Assembly: GCA_946546075.1 (NCBI GenBank)
Contig: CAMNNV010000070.1
Span: forward strand, 1-6,646
Length of the DNA stretch: 6,646 nucleotides
Direction: 5' to 3'
Source: an uncultured Bacillota bacterium
Lineage (GTDB): Bacteria > Bacillota > Clostridia > Peptostreptococcales > Anaerovoracaceae
Shown here: in pieces, positions 1-5,360 of the stretch
Layout of the letters: every line of letters begins with the position of its first letter
Position numbering within the stretch: position 1 is the stretch's first letter
Program-made: the position numbers and the translations under genes
Notes under the pieces: model-generated
The model's input: only the letters and a program-made list of their open reading frames with translations
Told to the model about the DNA's origin: nothing
Database searches by the model: none

Positions 1-724
1 CTTCCGGTGTGTAGCTTGACCACTTGTCATAGAGGTCGATGTAGTATCCCAGATTTTCCTTGAGGACAGGTCCGTGGAGCGGGCAGATCGTCTTGATGTC
101 CAGAGCTGCGGCTGCTGTCAGCACGTTCTGCACCTGAGCACCGTATTTACCTACGATACCGAAGTAGTATCTTCTTGCTTCACACGCCCAGTCTTCATCC
201 ACATCCAGAGCACCGAACTTACCGAATCCGTCTGCGGAGAAGAGAACTTTCTCTGTGGATTCATACGTCATGATGACTTCCGGCCAGTGCACCATCGGTG
301 CGAATACGAAGTTCAAAGTGTGCTCGCCCAGCTGCAGGCTGCTGCCGTTCTCAACTGTGAGCGTGTTCTTCAGCTCCAGTGCAGGGAAGAACTGTCCGAT
401 CATCGTGAATGTCTTCTTGTTTCCGATGACTGTCGTTTCAGGATACTTCTCCAGGAAAGCGAAGATGGATGCGGAGTGATCCGGCTCCATGTGCTGCACC
501 AGCAGATAGTCCGGGTTCTTGCCGCCGAGAGCTTCCGCTACGTTGCCAAGCCACTCGTCCGTCTTGCTTCTGTCCATAGTATCTATGACTACTGTTTTAT
601 TGTCCAAAATAACATAGGAGTTATATGCCATGCCGTTCGGCACGATATACTGGCCCTCGAAAAGGTCAAGATCATGGTCATTGCATCCTACGTAAATGAT
701 GGAATCAGTCACTTTTGAAATCAT
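1..724 (-). CDS. fprA: FprA-type flavodiiron protein (N-terminal part, cut by window edge)
   Basis: A-type flavoproteins reduce O2 to water and/or NO to N2O in the cytoplasm of anaerobes, using a diiron centre and an FMN fed by rubredoxin or a related donor. The 241 visible residues form the metallo-beta-lactamase-like domain. All expected iron ligands are present: H78, E80, D82 and H83 in HMEPDH, H146 in MVHWPE, D165 in SADGFGKFG and H217 in CPLHGP. Spacing and wording match the Moorella/Clostridium FprA group. The family is usually about 400 residues, so the C-terminal flavodoxin-like FMN domain must lie beyond position 1 and was not seen. The start is ATG at 724, preceded by a GGAGGT ribosome site at 731-736 with a 6-base gap. 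The gene has its own promoter and diverges from the GIY-YIG gene. No frameshift or stop is visible. Whether it prefers O2 or NO cannot be read from this part. Confidence 0.95.
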   Translation of the reverse strand, partial: MISKVTDSIIYVGCNDHDLDLFEGQYIVPNGMAYNSYVILDNKTVVIDTMDRSKTDEWLGNVAEALGGKNPDYLLVQHMEPDHSASIFAFLEKYPETTVIGNKKTFTMIGQFFPALELKNTLTVENGSSLQLGEHTLNFVFAPMVHWPEVIMTYESTEKVLFSADGFGKFGALDVDEDWACEARRYYFGIVGKYGAQVQNVLTAAAALDIKTICPLHGPVLKENLGYYIDLYDKWSSYTPE

Positions 725-773
725 TTGATTACCTCCAAATAATAAAAAATTGTCTCTAAACCTAAGCGTTTTT

Positions 774-802
774 ATTATACCATATACCTCCAGTTTAGTC
801 AC
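774..802 (-). promoter_or_regulatory. Sigma-A type promoter for fprA
   Basis: On the minus strand a -35 box GTGACT (797-802, 4 of 6 consensus) is followed after 17 bases by a perfect -10 box TATAAT (774-779). A TG at the extended -10 position (TGGTATAAT) strengthens it. Transcription should start near 767, giving a leader of about 43 bases that contains the GGAGGT site at 731-736. Confidence 0.75.
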
Positions 803-815
803 TCTACCATTTGGT

Positions 816-844
816 TTGACTTTGCGTCTTTCGTGACAGATAAT
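816..844 (+). promoter_or_regulatory. Candidate promoter for the GIY-YIG gene
   Basis: TTGACT (816-821, 5 of 6 consensus) and GATAAT (839-844, 5 of 6) are separated by exactly 17 bases. The expected transcription start is about position 851, the A of the in-frame ATG. The alternative GTG start at 833 lies between the two boxes, so a transcript from this promoter would exclude it. Its -35 box is 13 bases from that of the divergent fprA promoter (797-802). Confidence 0.55.
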
Positions 845-850
845 GACCAT

Positions 851-1153
851 ATGAACACGATAATCACAAAATACGACGACACAAAAGAATACCCCCGCGG
901 TCACTGCGTGTACATGATGCTTTGCGCAGACGGATCGCTGTACACCGGCTGGACCACGGACTTCGCCGCCCGCATCATCTCCCACAACTCCGGTAAGGGT
1001 GCAAAGTACACCAGGAGCCGCCTGCCGGTCGTTCCCGTCTATCTCGAGTACGTGACGGACCGCAGCGAGGGACTCCACAGAGAGGCCCAGATAAAAAAAC
1101 TGACCAGAGAAGATAAGGAAAAACTCATCTCCTCTGATCAGAACGTTTTATGA
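851..1153 (+). CDS. Small GIY-YIG domain protein (YhbQ/YazA family)
   Basis: This encodes 100 residues if read from ATG 851. The GIY-YIG fold is a nuclease core. Stand-alone members such as E. coli YhbQ and B. subtilis YazA are about 80-100 residues and their cellular role is poorly settled, with DNA repair or turnover suggested. Visible here are the VY (residues 20-21) and YTG (31-33) strand motifs, the conserved Arg (R41 in AARIISHN), the NSGKGAKYTR segment typical of this subfamily, the metal-ligand Glu (E78 in HREAQIKKL) and a basic tail. Neither ATG 851 nor the upstream in-frame GTG 833 (which would give 106 residues) has a Shine-Dalgarno sequence. ATG 851 is preferred because a promoter appears to overlap 833. 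The gene converges on the ABC operon, overlapping its last gene by 6 bases, and its 3' end contains that operon's terminator on the other strand. Confidence 0.9.
   Translation: MNTIITKYDDTKEYPRGHCVYMMLCADGSLYTGWTTDFAARIISHNSGKGAKYTRSRLPVVPVYLEYVTDRSEGLHREAQIKKLTREDKEKLISSDQNVL
1093..1141 (-). terminator. Intrinsic terminator of the MarR/ABC operon, inside the convergent gene
   Basis: Read on the minus strand, arms at 1127-1141 and 1100-1114 form an uninterrupted 15-bp stem with two G-U wobbles and a 12-base loop. Seven consecutive T residues follow directly (1099 down to 1093). The stem begins 6 bases after the TAA stop (1148-1150) of the last ABC gene. On the plus strand the same arms have two A-C mismatches and the run becomes A residues upstream of the hairpin, so the element should act mainly on minus-strand transcripts. 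Confidence 0.88.
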
Positions 1154-3007
1154 TTCTGCGAACTGCGAATTGTACAGGTTCGCGTAGAAGCCATCTGCCG
1201 CCAGCAGTTCCTCATGGGAACCCTGCTCCACGATGTTTCCGTGATCCATTACTAAAATGTGATCCGCATTCCGTATCGTAGATAGGCGATGGGCGATGAC
1301 GAAGCTGGTGCGCCCCTTCGTGAGGTTGTCCATGGCCTGCTGGATCATCACTTCCGTCCTCGTATCTACCGAGCTCGTCGCCTCATCCAAAATCATGATC
1401 GGCGCATCGGAGAGTATGGCTCTCGCGATCGTGATGAGCTGCTTCTGGCCCTGCGACAGGTTCGTCGCCTCCTCGTTGATCGGCATATCGTAGCCCTGCG
1501 GCAGCGCCCGCACAAAGTGGTCGATGTACGCTGCTTTGCCGGCTGCTTCCACTTCTTCGTCGGTGGCCTCCGGGCAACCGTATCTTATATTTTCTCTTAT
1601 GGAACTGTTATTCAGCCACGTCTCCTGGAGCACCATGCCGAACATACTTCTCAGATTCTCACGGCTCAACTTTGTGATGTCGTAGCCGTCGACGTAGATC
1701 GCTCCCTTATTGATCTCATAGAACCTCATGAGCAGCTTCACCAGTGTCGTCTTGCCGGCACCCGTCGGTCCGACGATGGCCACCGTCTGCCCCGGATAAG
1801 CGTGGAACGAGAAATCTTTGAGCACCGGTTCATCTTCCTTATATCCAAAGGATACGTGGTCGAAGTATACGTGGCCTTTCACGTCTTCCAGTTCTACTTC
1901 CTGCTCCGGCTCTTGCCCGATACCGACTTCTTCCTCCGCTTCAATGAGTTCAAAAATTCGCTCTGCCGCAGCTGCTGTGGACTGAAGCTGGTTCACCACG
2001 TTTGCCACCTGCTGGATCGGGTGGTTGAAGCTCCTGACGTACTGGATGAAAGCCTGGATATTGCCGATGGAGATCGTTCCTTTGATGGCCAAAAATCCCC
2101 CCAGCAGACAAACCGCCACATAGGACAGGTTGCCGATGAATCCCGTAAGCGGCATCATCAGACTCGACAGGAACTGCGATTTCCAAGCGCTCTCGTAGAG
2201 CTTGTCGTTGTACTCGTTGAACACCTTCTCCGACTCGTCCTCGCGATTGAAAGCCTTGATGATGTCATGGCCTGTGTACATCTCTTCCACGTGACCGTTG
2301 ACGCTTCCGAGGAAGGCCTGCTGGTTCTTGAAGTACCCTTGCGATCTTGCCACAACGACCCGGATCACCAGCATCGAAAGTGGGATCACAAGTACCGCCA
2401 TGGCCGTCATGATGAGGCTGATCCTTATCATCATCACCAGGATGCCGACGATGGTGATGAAGCTCGTGATCATTTGAGTCAGGCTGGCCGAAAGGCTCTG
2501 GTTCACCGTTTCGATATCATTGATCATGCGGCTCTGGATCTCGCCGTGGGTCATGGTATCGAAATACTTCAGCGGCAGTCTGTCCAGCTTGTCCGACATC
2601 TTTTCACGCAAAGTATATATGACGTTCTGCGATATATCGGCCATGAGCCACCCCTGTACGACTCCGAAGAGCAGCGTAGCAACATAGAGGGCCAGTAGTA
2701 TCATGAGGATATACAAAAGTGCGCCATAGTCCATGCCCCCGCTGAGCAGTCCCTTCACCACCACGTCTGTGGCGCTTCCCAGGATGGTCGGGGAGATGAC
2801 GCTGAAGAGCGTACTTCCGATGGTGAACAGGAACACGATGATGAGCCTGATCTTATACACGGCGAGGTAGCGGATCAGCGTTTTCATGGTCTTCTTGAAA
2901 TCTCCCGCCTTTTCACCCGGCATCATTTTGCCTGCCGGGCCGCCCGGTCTCGCATTGGCTTTTGGCCTGCTTCCCGGTGCCTGTCTTTGCTGTTTCATCT
3001 CTGCCAT
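1148..3007 (-). CDS. ABC exporter half-transporter, subunit with the catalytic ATP site
   Basis: This 619-residue protein carries a six-helix exporter-type membrane domain (about residues 54-330) and then a nucleotide-binding domain (from about 378). ATPase motifs are Walker A GPTGAGKT (413-420), Q-loop Q461, signature LSQGQ (517-521), Walker B IMILDE (537-542) with catalytic E542, and switch H573 in IAHRLSTI. The signature departs from LSGGQ. With the preceding gene it fits a heterodimeric multidrug-type exporter like TM287/288, LmrCD or BmrCD, using ATP to expel a substrate from the cell membrane. The substrate cannot be inferred. Residues 1-44 are a basic, Gly/Pro-rich tail, probably disordered and cytoplasmic. 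ATG 3007 is chosen because AGGAGG at 3015-3020 sits 7 bases upstream. An in-frame ATG at 3037 lies inside the previous gene and has that site downstream of it. The gene is third in the operon, 4 bases after its partner. Confidence 0.95.
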   Translation of the reverse strand: MAEMKQQRQAPGSRPKANARPGGPAGKMMPGEKAGDFKKTMKTLIRYLAVYKIRLIIVFLFTIGSTLFSVISPTILGSATDVVVKGLLSGGMDYGALLYILMILLALYVATLLFGVVQGWLMADISQNVIYTLREKMSDKLDRLPLKYFDTMTHGEIQSRMINDIETVNQSLSASLTQMITSFITIVGILVMMIRISLIMTAMAVLVIPLSMLVIRVVVARSQGYFKNQQAFLGSVNGHVEEMYTGHDIIKAFNREDESEKVFNEYNDKLYESAWKSQFLSSLMMPLTGFIGNLSYVAVCLLGGFLAIKGTISIGNIQAFIQYVRSFNHPIQQVANVVNQLQSTAAAAERIFELIEAEEEVGIGQEPEQEVELEDVKGHVYFDHVSFGYKEDEPVLKDFSFHAYPGQTVAIVGPTGAGKTTLVKLLMRFYEINKGAIYVDGYDITKLSRENLRSMFGMVLQETWLNNSSIRENIRYGCPEATDEEVEAAGKAAYIDHFVRALPQGYDMPINEEATNLSQGQKQLITIARAILSDAPIMILDEATSSVDTRTEVMIQQAMDNLTKGRTSFVIAHRLSTIRNADHILVMDHGNIVEQGSHEELLAADGFYANLYNSQFAES

Positions 3008-3011
3008 GGGC

Positions 3012-4745
3012 TCACCTCCTTTCCAGTTCCGCTTCACTGAGCTGTGAAAGTGCGATCTCGCGGTAAACGTCGCAGCTTTGCATGAGCTCGGAGTGTGTTC
3101 CTTTGCCCACCAGTCTGCCCTCGTCCATTACGAGGATCTGGTCTGCGTCGAGGATCGTGTTGATCCTTTGGGCAACGATGAGGAACGTGCTGTCTTTCAC
3201 ATTCTCGGACAATGCTTTGCGGAGGGCCTTGTCTGTCTTGAAGTCCAGGGCCGAGAAGCTGTCGTCGAATATGTATATGAGCGGCTTTTTGACCAGGGCT
3301 CTGGCGATGCTCAGACGCTGTTTCTGGCCGCCGGATACGTTGGTCCCGCCCTGGGCGATCTGGGTGTAGATGCCCTCAGGTTTCTCGCTTACGAAGTCTT
3401 CTGCCTGTGCGATGCGGATGGCTTCCATCAGTTCTTCATCCGTGGCGTCTTCTCTGCCGTATCTCAGGTTGTCTGCGATGGTGCCTGAGAAAAGCACGCC
3501 TTTCTGCGGCACGAGTCCGATCTCGTCTCGAAGCTGGGTCAGACTGATGCTGCGGATGTCTTTGCCATCGAGAAGGATCTGTCCTTCTGTCACGTCATAG
3601 AATCTCGTTATGAGATTGATCAGTGAGGATTTGCCGCTTCCCGTGCCGCCGATGATAGCTGTGAATTCACCAGGTTTCGCTGTGAAGCTGATATCCTCTA
3701 TGGCGTTCACTTCGCCGTCCGGGTATTTGAATGCCACGTCGCGGAACTCGAGAAGTCCCTTCGGAGAATCGATGCGTTCAGGCTTTGCAGGGTCTTCGAT
3801 GGAAGGCTCCACGTCGAGAACGGCTCCGATTCTTCCTGCGGATACTGCGGCTCTCGGGATCATCAGGAAGATCATGGTTATGAAAAGGAATGACATGATG
3901 ACGTGCATCGCGTACTGCAGATACGCCAGCATGTCTCCCACCAGAAGCTCATTGGCTTCCACCATGTGGGCGCCGACCCACACGATGAGGATGCCGACTC
4001 CGCTCATGATGAATGTCAGCGACGGCAGCATGAAGGCCATGGCTTTGTTCACGAATTTGTTGATGCCGGTAACGTCCATGTTGGCGATGTCGAATCGCTT
4101 TTCTTCTTTTTTCTCTGTTCCGAAGGCGCGTACCACAAGGATGCCTGCCAGGCGTTCCTTCATGATGAGGTTCACCCTGTCAAGCTTGCTCTGCAGCACT
4201 TTGAATTTCGGGAAAATGAGGAAGAAGGAGATCCCCATGATCACCAGTACCATGCCCAGGGCAACTGCCACGGTCCAGCTGAGCGGCACGCTGGTCTGGA
4301 GCGCTTTGATCACTGCTCCGAAGCCCATGATCGGTGCGAAAAACGCCATTCTCAGCATCATGGTGGTGGCCTGCTGGATCATCTGCACGTCGTTGGTGGA
4401 TCTCGTGATCAGCGACGCCGTGGAGAACTGCTGGAGCTCCGCCGTGGAGAACGCCGTTACCTTTTCGAAAAGATCTTTTCGTATGGCTCTGGCTGCTCCC
4501 GCCGCCGTCCTGGACGCCAGAAGACTTGCGATGATCGATGCCACGGAGCTTCCCGCAGCGATCAGGATCATGATCAGTCCCGTGGCTCTGATGTGCGACA
4601 TGTCTCCCTTGATGACACCATTATCGATGATGTCCGCCATATACCCTGGAAGGGCAAGTTCGCACATGGCATTGCCAAACAGGAAGAGTCCGATCAGGAT
4701 CACCACCGGTATGTATTTTTTGTAGTATCCTAAAACTGTCTTCAC
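3012..4745 (-). CDS. ABC exporter half-transporter, subunit with the degenerate ATP site
   Basis: This 577-residue membrane protein has six predicted helices (about 13-33, 55-77, 133-150, 157-178, 238-262, 275-297) and a nucleotide-binding domain from about 330. Walker A is GGTGSGKS (366-373), the Q-loop is Q414 and the signature is an intact VSGGQ (470-474). Walker B ends in DD: D495 replaces the catalytic Glu. In VAQRINTI, Q526 replaces the switch His. These changes are those expected of the non-catalytic partner in heterodimeric exporters such as TM287 or LmrC. Its good signature would complete the working site formed with E542 and H573 of the next protein. The start is GTG (4743-4745), with AAAGGA at 4752-4757 placed 6 bases upstream. 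It begins 3 bases after the MarR stop, so the genes are clearly co-transcribed. Export of a toxic compound is the usual guess for MarR-linked pairs; the substrate is unknown. Confidence 0.95.
   Translation of the reverse strand: MKTVLGYYKKYIPVVILIGLFLFGNAMCELALPGYMADIIDNGVIKGDMSHIRATGLIMILIAAGSSVASIIASLLASRTAAGAARAIRKDLFEKVTAFSTAELQQFSTASLITRSTNDVQMIQQATTMMLRMAFFAPIMGFGAVIKALQTSVPLSWTVAVALGMVLVIMGISFFLIFPKFKVLQSKLDRVNLIMKERLAGILVVRAFGTEKKEEKRFDIANMDVTGINKFVNKAMAFMLPSLTFIMSGVGILIVWVGAHMVEANELLVGDMLAYLQYAMHVIMSFLFITMIFLMIPRAAVSAGRIGAVLDVEPSIEDPAKPERIDSPKGLLEFRDVAFKYPDGEVNAIEDISFTAKPGEFTAIIGGTGSGKSSLINLITRFYDVTEGQILLDGKDIRSISLTQLRDEIGLVPQKGVLFSGTIADNLRYGREDATDEELMEAIRIAQAEDFVSEKPEGIYTQIAQGGTNVSGGQKQRLSIARALVKKPLIYIFDDSFSALDFKTDKALRKALSENVKDSTFLIVAQRINTILDADQILVMDEGRLVGKGTHSELMQSCDVYREIALSQLSEAELERR
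3015..3020 (-). promoter_or_regulatory. Ribosome binding site nested in the end of the upstream ABC gene
   Basis: AGGAGG here is also the last two sense codons (Arg-Arg, AGG AGG) of the upstream ABC gene, directly followed by its TGA stop (3012-3014). It lies 7 bases before ATG 3007, which fixes that start. The arrangement suggests translational coupling, so that the two transporter halves are made together. Confidence 0.85.
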
Positions 4746-4748
4746 GTT

Positions 4749-5195
4749 TTATCCTTTCTTCTTGATCGTCTCGATGTTGTCTGTGAGTCTGTCCATGAGG
4801 TCTACGAGGGTATCGATCTCGTTGTCCTTGAAGCCCCTGAAAAGTTTCGCTTCATAGTCTTCGTTCTTGCAGACTTTGCTGTTGTAGACCTCTTCGCCGC
4901 GCCTGTCAAGATACAGACACCATGCTCTGATGTCCTCCTTGTTGCGCTTGCGGTAGATGTACTGCTCCACTTCCAGCTTCTTGACGGCTCTGGCTACGGT
5001 GCCTTTGTCGACTCCTTCCAGCCTTGCCACGGCATCCTGGGAGATTCCCGGATTGTCGCCGATGATCTCGATATACCTCACCTGCGTGCCGGTGAGATTG
5101 TAGTGCTTCGCTCTGGAATCATCCAGCATCTTCCCCTGTTTATAGATCTCACCGAAACACCGCTTGAGTGTCTGTGTTCTGTTTTCTTTGGCCAT
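4749..5195 (-). CDS. MarR-family transcriptional regulator
   Basis: This 148-residue cytoplasmic protein has a MarR-like layout: N-terminal dimer helices (1-30), winged helix-turn-helix (about 34-98, with ISQDAVARLEGVDKGTVARA as the HTH), a basic wing RKRNKEDIR (82-90), and C-terminal dimer helices (to 148). Such proteins bind palindromes as dimers and usually let go when a small ligand binds or a Cys is oxidised. Three Cys are present (C13, C93, C109), but nothing shows a redox role. ATG 5195 is chosen because AAAGGA (5205-5210) lies 9 bases upstream. An in-frame TTG at 5231 would add 12 residues but sits in the palindrome at 5217-5234 and lacks a ribosome site. It is the first gene of the operon with the exporter pair, so it probably represses itself and the exporter through the two palindromes upstream. 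The ligand is unknown. Confidence 0.92.
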   Translation of the reverse strand: MAKENRTQTLKRCFGEIYKQGKMLDDSRAKHYNLTGTQVRYIEIIGDNPGISQDAVARLEGVDKGTVARAVKKLEVEQYIYRKRNKEDIRAWCLYLDRRGEEVYNSKVCKNEDYEAKLFRGFKDNEIDTLVDLMDRLTDNIETIKKKG

Positions 5196-5216
5196 TTCAT
5201 CCCATCCTTTCGTGAT

Positions 5217-5234
5217 TGGTTGCGCCCGCAACCA
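5217..5234. promoter_or_regulatory. Candidate MarR operator O2 / leader hairpin
   Basis: A perfect 7-4-7 inverted repeat, TGGTTGC-GCCC-GCAACCA. It lies just downstream of the predicted marR transcription start and before the ribosome site. Its core GTTG-N6-CAAC is the same as in the palindrome at 5269-5284. It may be a second repressor site, an RNA hairpin in the leader, or both. Confidence 0.6.
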
Positions 5235-5248
5235 TTTCCAACGGACAA

Positions 5249-5277
5249 AGTATACTCCATGTCGAAATAGTTGTCAA
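5249..5277 (-). promoter_or_regulatory. Sigma-A promoter of the marR-ABC-ABC operon
   Basis: On the minus strand a perfect -35 box TTGACA (5272-5277) is followed after 17 bases by TATACT (5249-5254, 5 of 6 consensus). The start is expected near 5242, giving a 47-base leader before ATG 5195. A promoter this close to consensus normally needs repression, which fits the palindrome overlapping its -35 box. Confidence 0.87.
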
Positions 5278-5284
5278 CACAACT
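5269..5284. promoter_or_regulatory. Candidate MarR operator O1 over the -35 box
   Basis: A perfect 6-4-6 inverted repeat, AGTTGT-CAAC-ACAACT on the plus strand, covers the whole -35 box of the marR promoter. With a one-base offset the dyad extends outwards through TCGAAA (5262-5267) and TTTTTCGA (5285-5292). Position, length and symmetry are typical of MarR-family repressor sites. The binding itself is inferred. Confidence 0.65.
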
Positions 5285-5303
5285 TTTTTCGAATCGCCTG
5301 TAC

Positions 5304-5332
5304 TTGCCATTCGTCGCTTCGGGATTTATCAT
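5304..5332 (+). promoter_or_regulatory. Promoter for birA
   Basis: TTGCCA (5304-5309, 5 of 6 consensus) and TATCAT (5327-5332) are spaced by 17 bases. The start would fall near 5339, giving a leader of about 22 bases that holds the AGGAGG site at 5350-5355. It is divergent from, and does not overlap, the marR promoter. Confidence 0.62.
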
Positions 5333-5360
5333 AGAAGCATCAGGAAAACAGGAGGAGATC

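Noticed and set aside
74..718. 214-codon frame on the plus strand opposite fprA
   Set aside because: The minus-strand FprA reading preserves all diiron ligands; the plus-strand frame shows no known domain and no ribosome site.
1289..2698. Long open frame of 469 codons on the plus strand, opposite the second ABC gene
   Set aside because: It is fully antisense to a clearly conserved ABC protein. Its translation is rich in His, Arg and Asp without any recognisable domain, and it lacks a ribosome site.
3610..4725. Open frames of 371 and 276 codons on the plus strand, opposite the first ABC gene
   Set aside because: They mirror the codon bias of the real gene. Met/Ser/Arg-rich and His/Asp-rich translations with no domain are typical antisense shadows.
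5269..5284. Biotin (BirA) operator in front of birA
   Set aside because: TTGTCAAC resembles one half of a biotin box, but no matching half is found at the usual 14-16 base distance. The element is better explained as a short dyad over the marR promoter.
5271..5360. Upstream extension of BirA from a TTG codon
   Set aside because: It would cross the predicted birA promoter and part of operator O1. ATG 5361 has a strong AGGAGG site and starts at the usual family position.
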